Below are positions 27,476 to 36,626 of a DNA stretch of 64,000 bases, in pieces. Both the position numbers and the translations under genes were made by a program. Below the pieces are notes generated by a model that had not been told where the DNA came from, did no database searches, and saw only the letters and a list, made by a program, of their open reading frames with translations. Every line of letters begins with the position of its first letter. Position 1 is the stretch's first letter. This stretch comes from Nitrospira sp. CR1.3. Lineage in GTDB: Bacteria > Nitrospirota > Nitrospiria > Nitrospirales > Nitrospiraceae. The stretch lies in the NCBI GenBank assembly GCA_014055525.1, contig WIAH01000004.1:140975-204974 (forward strand). Direction: 5' to 3'.

Positions 27476-27561
27476 GCGATCCTCGTTGGTTGCGTCACAA
27501 AGACCACTACTATAGCATGGTCCCGCGTCTTCAGAAGCGCCCCGCTCCCGGAAGGAGAACA

Positions 27562-28287
27562 ATGGCACGCAGCTCGGATCTCGGGATTCTCATCGAGAAA
27601 CTCGCCGCCGCCCGTGCCGTGACAGTCCTGACAGGCGCCGGCATCTCCGCGGACAGCGGGGTGCCGACGTTTCGCGGTGCGGACGGATTATGGCGCAATT
27701 TTCGAGCGGAAGATCTGGCAACGCCTGAGGCTTTTGAGCGCGACCCCCGTCTGGTATGGGAATGGTACAACTGGCGCAGGGAGCTGATCGCCGCCACACG
27801 ACCGAATCCTGCCCACAGCGCGGTTGTTGAGCTCGAACAACGCAGCGAAGAGTTCTGGCTGATTACGCAGAATGTCGACGGACTCCATCGGACGGCCGGC
27901 TCACGGAAACTATCCGAGATTCACGGCAATATCTGGATGGTTCGTTGTACGGACTGCGGATCGGTCGAGGAAAATCATGAGGTGCCGATCGCGCTCCTCC
28001 CCGTCTGCAGCCGTTGCAAAGGGCTTCTCCGTCCCCACATCGTCTGGTTCGGCGAATCGCTCTTTCCTGAAGATCTCTCACGATGCGCGACGGCCCTGAG
28101 GACTTGCGACGTCCTGCTGGTCATTGGAACGTCCGGCGTCGTATATCCTGCGGCCGGGTTTGCCTCGATGGCGAAGGAATCCGGCGCGTTTGTCGCGGAG
28201 ATCAATCTTGAGCCGACTCCGCAGTCCGGTCTTGTTGATCTTTCCCTGCAGGGGCGGGCAAAGGACCTAGTGCCTCTGCTCCTATAG
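27562..28287 (+). CDS. cobB: NAD-dependent protein deacylase, sirtuin family
   Basis: 241 residues from ATG 27562 with AAGGAGAACA just upstream. NAD-binding TGAGISADSGVPTFR, catalytic His in the SEIHGNIW segment with upstream TQNVDGLH, four zinc Cys (CTDC ... CSRC) and the HIVWFGE block are all present. Bacterial sirtuins remove acetyl or longer acyl groups from lysines, for example on acetyl-CoA synthetase. The end overlaps the convergent HAD gene by 6 nt. Confidence 0.92.
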   Translation: MARSSDLGILIEKLAAARAVTVLTGAGISADSGVPTFRGADGLWRNFRAEDLATPEAFERDPRLVWEWYNWRRELIAATRPNPAHSAVVELEQRSEEFWLITQNVDGLHRTAGSRKLSEIHGNIWMVRCTDCGSVEENHEVPIALLPVCSRCKGLLRPHIVWFGESLFPEDLSRCATALRTCDVLLVIGTSGVVYPAAGFASMAKESGAFVAEINLEPTPQSGLVDLSLQGRAKDLVPLLL

Positions 28288-29013
28288 GCGAGCTAGAAGC
28301 GTCGGGATCTCGTCAAGCGTCCGGATTGTCTGCACCGGGGGGCCGCGGTATTCCCCGCGGCGGTCCAGCAACAGCGCCTTTAGGCCGGCTTTCGTTGCGC
28401 CTTCTACATCGTCGCGCGGACTGTCGCCCACATGGAGAGCTTCGTCCGGGTCGATTGCATGCTTTTCCAGCGCGGACAGGAAGATCTTCGGGGCTGGCTT
28501 CGCCGCATGGGCTAGGCTGGAGATCGTAATGGTATCGAAGGCCTGCTCGATTCCCAACCCCCGCAACACCGTAAAGAGCCGTGAGTCGAAGTTGGATACG
28601 ATGCCCAGTTCGAGTCCCTGTTCGCGAAGCAGGGACAATGCGGACCTTGTCTCTGGGAAGAGTTTCCACGAGGCGGGCTCTTCAAAAACCTGAAACACTT
28701 GATCGAAAAAATCGTCGAACCGTTCGAACATCCCTACTCGATAGAACACGTTGTGCACGATATCGAACCACCAGAGACGTTCGCTCTGCTTGATCTTGAC
28801 CGGATCCGTCGCGGCAAAGACCGGCGGGGGCGCCTCGCGAAAGGCGCGGCCGAAGGCTTGCCTTATTGCCGGTAACGAATCGGGTGTTTTCTGGAATCCG
28901 AACTGGACGGCATGCTGAAGATAGATCTCCCCCACAGACCCGTTCACATGGAACAGTGTTTCGGCGGCATCGAAGAACACGACCCGTATTGACGTACTCA
29001 AGGCCTCCACCAT
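28282..29013 (-). CDS. HAD superfamily hydrolase (REG-2/HDHD3-like)
   Basis: 243 residues. Motif I is FFDAAETLF: the nucleophile Asp is present, the usual second Asp is Ala as in the HDHD3/REG-2 group. Motif II is GIVSNFD, Lys in AAKPAPKIF, and motif III HVGDSPRDDVEGA. A helical cap lies between residues 25 and 120. Probably a small-molecule phosphatase; the substrate cannot be read from sequence. Confidence 0.85.
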   Translation of the reverse strand: MVEALSTSIRVVFFDAAETLFHVNGSVGEIYLQHAVQFGFQKTPDSLPAIRQAFGRAFREAPPPVFAATDPVKIKQSERLWWFDIVHNVFYRVGMFERFDDFFDQVFQVFEEPASWKLFPETRSALSLLREQGLELGIVSNFDSRLFTVLRGLGIEQAFDTITISSLAHAAKPAPKIFLSALEKHAIDPDEALHVGDSPRDDVEGATKAGLKALLLDRRGEYRGPPVQTIRTLDEIPTLLARL

Positions 29014-29084
29014 ATTGCTTCTTGCATCAAATTTTAGGCCTGCTCAAATTCCCAAAGCAAAACAAGCGTCTATCGGCCATTTTC

Positions 29085-29113
29085 TTGACAAAGAATACCC
29101 CCCCTGCTAGCTT
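29085..29113 (+). promoter_or_regulatory. Possible promoter of the receiver-domain gene
   Basis: TTGACA (29085-29090), 17-nt spacer, TAGCTT (29108-29113), about 30 bp before the GTG. The -35 is consensus, the -10 is weak. Confidence 0.35.
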
Positions 29114-29143
29114 CGATATAGTTCAATAAAATTGGAGGGTTGA

Positions 29144-30286
29144 GTGCCATCAACCATCTTTGTTATCGACAGCAGTCCGGCCGTTCGTCGTATGGTCGAG
29201 CAGATTTCGACGCCGGAGGGATATGAGGTCGTTGGCTTTCAGGACGGGCCTACCGCCCTCGAAGCCGCGCGGAAGTTGGGCCCTAATCTGATCATCGCAG
29301 ACTACCATCTCGACAATATGACCTTTTCAGGCTTCTGCAAGGAAGTCCACAAACTCGACTCCCTCTCTGAAACCTTCATTATCTCGCTCATAGGCGCGGC
29401 GGACCGATTGGATGAATCTCATCTACGAACGCTCGGCGTCAAGGCCTTCCTGAAGAAGCCGTTTCAAACCGAACATCTCCTCGATCTGATCAAGGACCTC
29501 GACCACAAAAGCGCCGCCGGAACGAACGGAGTCAAGAAGAAGCGTCGGATTTGGCCGCCGGTGTCCAGCTCCACTGACTCCGACGACGATGATGCGCTGG
29601 ACGAGCTTGCCGAGGAGGATCAGACGGGAGAACTCGAGGCGCAGGAAATACCGCCACCCATACAGAAAGAGTCGCCCATGACACAGGGTCAGTCTCCCAA
29701 GCAGCAGGCGGGCGAGCCGGAAGAAGCGATGAAGGGCCTGTTCGGACAGCTGTTGCAATCCATGTCCGAGAAAACGGAGAAGAAGATCGCCGAAGTTCTT
29801 CCGGAGATGATCGGCAAGGATCTTGCCGCGCATGTCGCCAAGGCGGTTGAAGCAGAAATGCATCAGCAGCTCGGGGCGAACCTGACGCAGGAGCGATTGG
29901 CGGAGACGCTGGAGCCGTTACTCGCAAAAGAGCTTCCCAACGTCTTTTCACGAGAACTGCCGGCTTTGGAACCCATTCTTCGGCACAGCATTTTCGAGAT
30001 CGCCAGCCCCCTGATCAAGGACAACGTCGAGGCTCTGATGCGCGAGCAAGCGGAAGCCGTCAAAGCCGCCCTTCCGGATGCCGTTCGCGAGCACCTTAAA
30101 TTGATCGAGAGTGAAGTCAAAGAGGAAATCCGCAAGGCTGCGGCCGCGAAAACGGACTCGCTCGCCGAAGAGCTCGTCCGCACCGCCGCCAACGACCAGG
30201 TGCAACTGACCGTGCAGCAGCTTGTGCCGGGAATCGCAGAGGAACAGGTCAGGAACGAACTCAAGCGGCTGACCGAAGCCGCATAA
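29144..30286 (+). CDS. Response regulator receiver domain with a long helical C-terminal region
   Basis: 380 residues from GTG 29144, preceded by GGAGGGTTGA. Residues 1-120 form a receiver domain: acidic Asp9, phospho-acceptor Asp53 in IIADYHLDNM, and Lys in FLKKPF near 106. A charged, Pro-rich linker (about 125-185) follows. Residues 190-380 are amphipathic helices with repeated blocks such as AEVLPEMIGKDLAAHV, EPLLAKELPNVFSRELP and LPDAVREHLKLIESEV. No output DNA-binding, GGDEF or kinase domain is present, so output is probably through protein contacts. No cognate kinase is adjacent. Confidence 0.8.
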   Translation: MPSTIFVIDSSPAVRRMVEQISTPEGYEVVGFQDGPTALEAARKLGPNLIIADYHLDNMTFSGFCKEVHKLDSLSETFIISLIGAADRLDESHLRTLGVKAFLKKPFQTEHLLDLIKDLDHKSAAGTNGVKKKRRIWPPVSSSTDSDDDDALDELAEEDQTGELEAQEIPPPIQKESPMTQGQSPKQQAGEPEEAMKGLFGQLLQSMSEKTEKKIAEVLPEMIGKDLAAHVAKAVEAEMHQQLGANLTQERLAETLEPLLAKELPNVFSRELPALEPILRHSIFEIASPLIKDNVEALMREQAEAVKAALPDAVREHLKLIESEVKEEIRKAAAAKTDSLAEELVRTAANDQVQLTVQQLVPGIAEEQVRNELKRLTEAA

Positions 30287-30304
30287 CGTCCTCAGCGGCC
30301 CGCT

Positions 30305-30418
30305 CTAGACTTTCTTGCCCTTCTTGCCGCGCCTCGCCTTCGCCAGCGCCTTCATCCGTTTCACATTCTTCCGGTGTTTCTTCCTCGTCTTTCGGTCTTT
30401 TTCACGGCCGGTAGCCAT
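30305..30418 (-). CDS. Very basic 37-residue protein
   Basis: Short ORF from ATG 30418 with GAGGGAG 5 nt upstream on the coding strand. The product (MATGREKDRKTRKKHRKN at the start, ARRGKKGKKV at the end) has about half Lys/Arg and no hydrophobic core. It resembles small ribosome-associated or nucleic-acid-binding proteins in composition, but I cannot assign a family. It is convergent with the receiver gene and divergent from valS. Confidence 0.6.
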   Translation of the reverse strand: MATGREKDRKTRKKHRKNVKRMKALAKARRGKKGKKV

Positions 30419-30588
30419 AGTCGCTCCCTCTGCAGTGTGAGTACAATGTCCAAGCGTCTGTTGTCCTGCTGCGCGACTGTATAACACAAGCCTCCAGTCC
30501 CCTCAAGCGTGCCGGCCCGTTCTCCGAAATCTTGAGAGGGCTGGACGCGCGTGTTAAGATGCGCTCCGCTGTCGCGGCAACAGCATTC

Positions 30589-33357
30589 ATGCGCACCCGC
30601 CAACTCGACAAGACCTACGACCCCAAAACGGTTGAAGCCCGGTGGTACCAAGTATGGAGCGACCGCGGATATTTCCGCGCCTCGCCCGATAACCCCGGGC
30701 AGCCCTATTGCATCGTCATTCCTCCGCCGAACGTCACAGGTTCGCTGCATGTCGGTCACGCGCTGAATCATTCTCTGCAGGACATTTTGATTCGCTGGCG
30801 CAGGATGCAGGGCAGGAACACGCTCTGGCTTCCGGGAACCGACCACGCGGGAATCGCCACCCAGAATGTGGTCGAGAAGCAACTCATGGCGGAGGGATCG
30901 TCACGGGAAGCGCTCGGCCGCGAGCGCTTTATCGAACGGGTCTGGCAATGGAAGGCCGCATCAGGCAATACGATTATCGCTCAGCAAAAACAGCTCGGCG
31001 AATCCTGCGATTGGGATCGACTCCGTTTCACCATGGACGAAGGCTTGTCCAAAGCCGTGCTGGAAGTGTTCGTCCGGCTCTATGAAGACCGGTTGATCTA
31101 CCGCGGAGAACGACTCATCAACTGGTGTCCGCGCTGTCTGACCGCGCTCTCGGACATCGAAGTTGAGCATGAAGACGTCAAGGGCAAGATGTACTCGATC
31201 GCCTACCCTCTGGAGCAGGATTCGACCGTCACGCTCACCGTGGCGACGACCAGGCCGGAAACCATGCTGGGAGATACGGCGGTGGCCGTCCATCCGGATG
31301 ATCCGCGCTATAACCGCTTCATCGGACGGAAGGTTCGCCTTCCCTTGACCGACCGGACAATCCCGGTGGTCGGCGACGCGATCCTTGTGGATCGAGAATT
31401 CGGAACCGGAGCCGTGAAAATCACTCCCGCCCACGACTTCAACGACTTCGAGGCAGGCGAGCGGCATCAGCTTCCCCGGCTGCCGATTTTCGATCATCGT
31501 GCGCTGCTCGACTCGGAAGGGTTGAAAACGGCCGGCGTATATGCGGACCTCATCTCTAATATCGCCGGCAATCCCGTATCCAAGGCGCGCCCGCAGATCG
31601 AGCAGGCATTGAAGGACCGCGGGCTGCTGGTCAAGGTCGAAGACCACAAGATGGCGATCGGAAAATGTTATCGATGCAAAACCGTCGTTGAGCCCTACCT
31701 GTCGCCTCAGTGGTTCATCAAGATCAAGCCCCTTGCAGAGCCGGCTATCCAAGCCGTTGAGCGCGGTCGCATCCGCATTATTCCTGAAGGATGGACCAAC
31801 AACTATCTCGGCTGGATGCGGGACATTAAGGACTGGTGCATCTCCCGCCAGATCTGGTGGGGACACCAGATTCCGGCCTGGTACTGCCGGTCCTGCAACA
31901 GCCGGTTCATTCATGAACAGCTCACGACCAGCGCAACCGGCACACCGATCACGCGCATCACGTTGCTGCAAGGCGCCGTACCGATCGTGGCTCGCTCGGC
32001 TCCGACTCAATGTCCTGAATGCCTCGGCCACGATTTTCTTCGCGATCCGGACGTGCTTGATACCTGGTTCTCGTCTGGGCTGTGGCCTTTTTCGACGCTG
32101 GGATGGCCGGAGCGGACGCCGGAGCTGAAGGCCTATTATCCCACCTCCACACTGGTCACAGGCCTCGACATTCTCTTCTTCTGGGTCGCGCGCATGATCA
32201 TGCTCGGATTGAAATTTATGGGCGACGTTCCCTTCCGCGACGTCTACATTCACGCCCTCGTCCGGGATGCTGAAGGCCAGAAGATGAGCAAGTCAAAAGG
32301 CAATGTGATCGATCCTCTTCACGTGATGGAGCAGTTCGGCACGGATGCCCTGCGCTTCACGCTGGCTTCCATGGCCTCACCGGGACGAGACATCAAGCTG
32401 GCAGAAGAGCGCATCGAAGGGTACCGCAATTTCGCGAATAAGATCTGGAATGCCGCGCGCTTCGCCCACCTGTATCTCGACGGACCGCGCACCTCCGGCC
32501 CTCTCAACGAACGATCATTCCCAGACCGTTGGATCGTCAGCCGGCTGAATCAGACTATCGAGACCGTCGGTTTCGAATTGGAAGCCTATCGATTCGATCG
32601 CGCCGCCGCCGCGCTTTATCATTTCATCTGGCACGAATACTGCGACTGGTATCTCGAATTGATCAAGCCGTCGCTGCAGGACGCCGCCAGCGCGGACGCG
32701 CCCGCCACGAGACAGACTCTGGTCGATACCCTCGAAACGACACTGCGGCTCCTCCATCCCTTCATGCCGTTTCTCACCGAGGAAATCTGGCAGACGCTGC
32801 CGGACCATGGCGAGAGCATCGTCGTCCAACCCTACCCCACGCCCGACGCGTCCCGACGTTCCGCCGATATGGAGCAGCAGTTCTTGCTTCTGGAACAGAC
32901 CGTGAGTTTGCTTCGCACGGCGCGCGTGCTCTTGAACTATTCACCGGGGCAGCCGATCCAATTCGTCGTTGCACACGACGATGCGACCAGGCGGGAACAC
33001 CTCAAAGGATTGCAACCCTACTTCGCGCATTTGGGACGAGGGACTGCCGACCTCATTCCGACCTCAAGTTGGCCGACGAAGAACCTGCTGCGGCTGGTCT
33101 CGGAGGGGCTCTCCGTCGGCATGACGGTCGCCGGCGATGTCGATTTGCAAAAAGCGCTCGACCGTATCCTCAAACAACAGGAAGAGCAGGCGAAGGAGAT
33201 CGGACGTCTGGAGGGAAAGCTGGCCAGTCAAGACTTTGCCGCCAAAGCGCCGCCGGAGGTCGTTGCCGATCATCGACAACGGCTCCACAGCCTTCGAGGG
33301 GACCAGTCCATGCTCGCCAGCAGCGAAACCCAATTACGCGCGATGCGTGGAGTCTGA
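30589..33357 (+). CDS. valS: Valine--tRNA ligase
   Basis: 922 residues from ATG 30589; an ATG at 30559 and a TTG at 30532 are in frame, and none has a strong ribosome site. Class I signatures are PPPNVTGSLHVGHAL (HIGH) near residue 45 and KMSKSKGN near 565. The editing domain (TTRPETMLGDTAVAVHP, about 220) and a C-terminal coiled coil (about 860-905) are present, as expected for full-length ValRS. Charges tRNA-Val and edits Thr. First gene of a tight run with nadC, birA and coaX. No T-box-like leader was recognised. Confidence 0.95.
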   Translation: MRTRQLDKTYDPKTVEARWYQVWSDRGYFRASPDNPGQPYCIVIPPPNVTGSLHVGHALNHSLQDILIRWRRMQGRNTLWLPGTDHAGIATQNVVEKQLMAEGSSREALGRERFIERVWQWKAASGNTIIAQQKQLGESCDWDRLRFTMDEGLSKAVLEVFVRLYEDRLIYRGERLINWCPRCLTALSDIEVEHEDVKGKMYSIAYPLEQDSTVTLTVATTRPETMLGDTAVAVHPDDPRYNRFIGRKVRLPLTDRTIPVVGDAILVDREFGTGAVKITPAHDFNDFEAGERHQLPRLPIFDHRALLDSEGLKTAGVYADLISNIAGNPVSKARPQIEQALKDRGLLVKVEDHKMAIGKCYRCKTVVEPYLSPQWFIKIKPLAEPAIQAVERGRIRIIPEGWTNNYLGWMRDIKDWCISRQIWWGHQIPAWYCRSCNSRFIHEQLTTSATGTPITRITLLQGAVPIVARSAPTQCPECLGHDFLRDPDVLDTWFSSGLWPFSTLGWPERTPELKAYYPTSTLVTGLDILFFWVARMIMLGLKFMGDVPFRDVYIHALVRDAEGQKMSKSKGNVIDPLHVMEQFGTDALRFTLASMASPGRDIKLAEERIEGYRNFANKIWNAARFAHLYLDGPRTSGPLNERSFPDRWIVSRLNQTIETVGFELEAYRFDRAAAALYHFIWHEYCDWYLELIKPSLQDAASADAPATRQTLVDTLETTLRLLHPFMPFLTEEIWQTLPDHGESIVVQPYPTPDASRRSADMEQQFLLLEQTVSLLRTARVLLNYSPGQPIQFVVAHDDATRREHLKGLQPYFAHLGRGTADLIPTSSWPTKNLLRLVSEGLSVGMTVAGDVDLQKALDRILKQQEEQAKEIGRLEGKLASQDFAAKAPPEVVADHRQRLHSLRGDQSMLASSETQLRAMRGV

Positions 33358-33360
33358 TTC

Positions 33361-34239
33361 ATGGTCGCGTTGCCGGCCGCCGATATCCGCCGTGCAGTCC
33401 GTGCCGGGATCGAGGAGGATCTCGCTCAAGGCGACATCACGACATCCGCGCTGTTTGCCGGACCTGTTCCGGCGCGCGCATGCATTATTGCGCAACAGAA
33501 TCTGGTCGTGGCGGGAATGGCCGCGGCCGTTCAAACATTTCTCGCTGTTGACCCCTCGCTCTCCCTATCTCTCGGGAAGAGCGACGGCGTTCGGGCCAGG
33601 ACCGGCGACGTACTGCTGACTATCGAAGGTGACGGGCGTTCGATCCTGATGGCGGAACGGATCGCGCTGAACTTTCTCCAGCATCTTTCCGGCATTGCAA
33701 CCCTTACTGATCAGTTCTGTCGAGCTGTGCGTGGCTACTCCGTGAGCATCATGGACACGCGAAAGACGCTCCCCGGGTGGAGAAGCATTCAGAAATGGGC
33801 GGTGGCGCTCGGCGGCGGGGTGAACCATCGTGGTTCGTTGGGCGACGGTCTACTGATCAAAGACAACCACCTCGCGCTTCTCGCCGACAAGAGAACGGGC
33901 GTACTCACCGCCTGCCGGGCAGTCCATTCCAGCGCGTCTTCGCGCCGGCCGACCATCGTCGAAGTGGAATCGCTCCAAGAAGTCAGGCAGGCGCTTGAAG
34001 GAAAAGCGGACATCATTCTGCTCGACAACATGACTCCCGCCAAGGTGAAAAAAGCCGTGAACGTGATCGACGGCCGCGCGTTAGTGGAAGTTTCCGGAGG
34101 CATCACGTTGAACAACATCCGCGCCATGGCTGCGGCAGGTCCCGATCGCATTTCCATCGGCAGGCTCACCCACTCAGCGCCGGCCGCGACTCTCAGCCTG
34201 GTGCTCGAGCCCAAGCCTCAGCAGAAAAGGCGTGCATAA
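33361..34239 (+). CDS. nadC: Nicotinate-nucleotide diphosphorylase (carboxylating)
   Basis: 292 residues, 3 bp after valS. Conserved quinolinate phosphoribosyltransferase blocks: EEDLAQGDITTSALF near the start, ALNFLQHLSGIATLT, the substrate-binding DTRKTLPGWR, and VEVESLQEVRQALEG with LLDNMTPAKVKKAV. It converts quinolinate and PRPP to nicotinate mononucleotide in de novo NAD synthesis. Confidence 0.95.
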   Translation: MVALPAADIRRAVRAGIEEDLAQGDITTSALFAGPVPARACIIAQQNLVVAGMAAAVQTFLAVDPSLSLSLGKSDGVRARTGDVLLTIEGDGRSILMAERIALNFLQHLSGIATLTDQFCRAVRGYSVSIMDTRKTLPGWRSIQKWAVALGGGVNHRGSLGDGLLIKDNHLALLADKRTGVLTACRAVHSSASSRRPTIVEVESLQEVRQALEGKADIILLDNMTPAKVKKAVNVIDGRALVEVSGGITLNNIRAMAAAGPDRISIGRLTHSAPAATLSLVLEPKPQQKRRA

Positions 34240-34242
34240 CCG

Positions 34243-35097
34243 GTGCTGCTCTCGCACCCGCTGACGCTCCACGGTATTCGCAGCACGCTCGCGACCCATG
34301 CCCTCGGCCAACGAATTGACCTGTTTGATCGGATCGACTCGACGAACCGGGAAGCCTTTGCGCTGGCGCAGGCCGATGTCGAGCATGGCGCGATCGTCGT
34401 CGCGGAGGAGCAAACAGAGGGACGAGGGCGGTTGGGACGGACTTGGTTCTCTCCGCCCGGAATGAATCTCAACTGCTCGGTCATTATCAGAAAGTCTCTA
34501 GCGCAAGATCGTCTGGCAGAGTGGTTGTCCTGGCTTCCCTTGGCCGCGGCCCTGGCGGCAGCGGAGTCGTTGGAACAAGTCGCCCAGATTCCCGTTTCAG
34601 TCAAATGGCCGAATGACCTCCTCATTGTTGAACGGAAAGTCGGAGGCATTCTCTGCGAGAGCGGCACGGCTCCGCGCTCCGGTCCTTTCCAAGTGGTCGG
34701 TATCGGCATCAACGTAAACGGGAGCAGCGATGGCTTCCCTGAAGAGATTCGTGATTCGACGACGACGATTTTCCAGGAAACCGGACGTCTCGTTGATCGG
34801 AATCGGTTGCTCAGTCAGCTCCTGCTCGAACTTGAACAATGTGTTGATGAATTATGGACAAGTGGATATTCCCGCATAGCTTTTGCCTATTGCAAACGAT
34901 GCATCACGCTCGGACAGCCGGTCCGGGCGTCTCTCGCCGGCGGGAAGGAATTCATCGGAGTTGCCGAAGCCATCGGCCCGGACGGTTCATTACAGGTGTC
35001 AGAGCGGCCGGTTCCAGCGAACGGCCGTCCTCCGGAAATCCGTCGGTTGCGCGCAGCGGACATCATTCACCTGCGCCCTGGCGAAAACGCCGGGTAG
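34243..35097 (+). CDS. birA: Biotin--[acetyl-CoA-carboxylase] ligase
   Basis: 284 residues from GTG 34243, 3 bp after nadC. Catalytic loop EGRGRLGRTWFSPPG near residue 64, SVKWPNDLL near 122 and GGILCESG. The C-terminal SH3-like cap is present (GQPVRASLAGGKEFIG). There is no N-terminal DNA-binding domain, so it is a mono-functional ligase without the biotin-repressor role of the E. coli protein. Confidence 0.93.
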   Translation: MLLSHPLTLHGIRSTLATHALGQRIDLFDRIDSTNREAFALAQADVEHGAIVVAEEQTEGRGRLGRTWFSPPGMNLNCSVIIRKSLAQDRLAEWLSWLPLAAALAAAESLEQVAQIPVSVKWPNDLLIVERKVGGILCESGTAPRSGPFQVVGIGINVNGSSDGFPEEIRDSTTTIFQETGRLVDRNRLLSQLLLELEQCVDELWTSGYSRIAFAYCKRCITLGQPVRASLAGGKEFIGVAEAIGPDGSLQVSERPVPANGRPPEIRRLRAADIIHLRPGENAG

Positions 35098-35113
35098 GCC
35101 GTACAATGCCTCC

Positions 35114-35905
35114 ATGCTGCTTGTCATAGACATCGGCAACACCAACATCGTCTGGGGAGTCTATGACGGCCTTTGCCTCCAGGCTCACTGGCGACTGGCC
35201 ACCGATTCAAAGAAGACGGCCGACGAATACGGAATTCTGTTTACAAGTCTGTTGGCGTCGGCCGCGGTTCCATCGCAGCGCATGTCGGGCGCCATCATCT
35301 CGAGCGTGGTTCCGTCCCTGACGGCAACATTCGGGGAATTGACCGAGGCATACTTTCAGCAACGTGCTCTGGTCGTCAGCGCAGAGACGGACACGGGGCT
35401 CACGCTCCGGTATGCCAACCCCAAGGAAATCGGCAGTGATCGTCTGGTGAACGCCGCTGCCGCGTTTCACAAGTACCGTCGCGATCTCATCGTTGTTGAC
35501 TTCGGGACGGCCACGACCTTTTGCACCATTACGAAAGAGGGCGAATACCTTGGCGGTGTCATTGCGCCCGGCCTCGGCATTTCCGCTGAAGCCCTCTTCT
35601 CACGCGCGGCGAAACTCTCCAAAGTGGAGTTGACAAGGCCTAAAACCGTCATCGGGACGGATACGACCGGGAGCATCCAGGCCGGGCTGTTGTTCGGTTA
35701 TGCGGGACTTGTCGATGCGCTCGTGCGAAGGATTGAACAGGAGCTTGGACGTTCCGCCTTTGTCATCGCCACCGGTGGACTCAGCTCCGTCATCGCATCC
35801 GAAACCTCTTCAATCCAAAAGATCGAACCTCTGCTGACGCTGGAAGGACTCGAACTCCTCTATCGCCGGGCCCATGGAGATTTCCCTCGTACCCACCGGA
35901 TTTAA
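35114..35905 (+). CDS. coaX: Type III pantothenate kinase
   Basis: 263 residues from ATG 35114, 16 bp after birA; longer frames upstream overlap birA. The ASKHA-fold motifs are VIDIGNTNIVWGVYDG (residues 4-19), NPKEIGSDRLVNAAAA and VVDFGTATTFCTI. Catalyses ATP-dependent phosphorylation of pantothenate, the first step to CoA. The birA-coaX pairing is common in bacteria. Confidence 0.95.
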   Translation: MLLVIDIGNTNIVWGVYDGLCLQAHWRLATDSKKTADEYGILFTSLLASAAVPSQRMSGAIISSVVPSLTATFGELTEAYFQQRALVVSAETDTGLTLRYANPKEIGSDRLVNAAAAFHKYRRDLIVVDFGTATTFCTITKEGEYLGGVIAPGLGISAEALFSRAAKLSKVELTRPKTVIGTDTTGSIQAGLLFGYAGLVDALVRRIEQELGRSAFVIATGGLSSVIASETSSIQKIEPLLTLEGLELLYRRAHGDFPRTHRI

Positions 35906-35998
35906 CCCTCTCCCAGCACGCGCAAGTAATTAATTTTTCGGGCTCCTGTTGACTTTATGCCTGTTATGACTATCTGCCATCAGGTAAAGGGTGGACCG

Positions 35999-36586
35999 GT
36001 GTCTGAAGAAGAGCAGAAGATCAATACAATCGAGAGCTTAGATGAAGAACTTTCCGGCGACTCGCCCTCAAGCGGTGAGGAATCGTCGCAAGTGGCAACA
36101 CTGCAAAAGGCTCTTGCCGCCAAGTCCGACGATCTCAAATCGCTGAATGATAAGTATCTTCGGCAAGCAGCGGAGTTTGACAACTACAAACGATTGGCAC
36201 AGCGTGACCAGCGCGATCAGATCAAGTTCGGCAATGAACAACTGTTGAAGGAACTGTTGCCGGCTGTCGACAATCTGGAACGAGCCATCAAGGCAGCCAG
36301 AGACGGTGGAACCAGCGACGTGTTGATTCAAGGCGTCGATTTAACGTTGAAGCAGCTCATCGGGACACTTGGAAAATTCGGCGTCCAAGCGATCGAGACC
36401 GTGGGGAAACCGTTCGATCCCTCGGCGCATCAGGCTGTCGCATCTGTCTCCTCGGATCACGTTCCGGCGCAGCATGTCGTGGAAGAGTTTCAGCGCGGGT
36501 ACCGCTTGCATGACCGCATCCTGCGGGCCGCAATGGTGACGGTTTCGACCGGCCCTGCATCCGGAGAGGATTCGACAGCGTCGTAA
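35999..36586 (+). CDS. grpE: Nucleotide exchange factor GrpE
   Basis: 195 residues from GTG 35999, chosen because AAAGG precedes it at suitable distance; an ATG at 35957 would add 14 residues. An N-terminal acidic stretch (about 1-35) leads into the long dimer coiled coil (about 40-90, AAEFDNYKRLAQRDQRDQIKFG) and the C-terminal beta domain (GVQAIETVGKPFDPSAHQAV). Works with DnaK and DnaJ. No hrcA gene or CIRCE element was found upstream. A TTGACT at 35949 could be part of a promoter. Confidence 0.93.
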   Translation: MSEEEQKINTIESLDEELSGDSPSSGEESSQVATLQKALAAKSDDLKSLNDKYLRQAAEFDNYKRLAQRDQRDQIKFGNEQLLKELLPAVDNLERAIKAARDGGTSDVLIQGVDLTLKQLIGTLGKFGVQAIETVGKPFDPSAHQAVASVSSDHVPAQHVVEEFQRGYRLHDRILRAAMVTVSTGPASGEDSTAS

Positions 36587-36626
36587 GACAATTTTCGAAT
36601 GAAGTTGGAGGAAGGAGCATATACAC

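Noticed and set aside
30419..30588. T-box or other riboswitch leader before valS
   Set aside because: No specifier hairpin or T-box consensus was found, and T-boxes are mainly known in Firmicutes and relatives.
30961..32253. 430-codon open frame antisense to valS
   Set aside because: Same reasoning; no start signal and opposite to conserved ValRS core.
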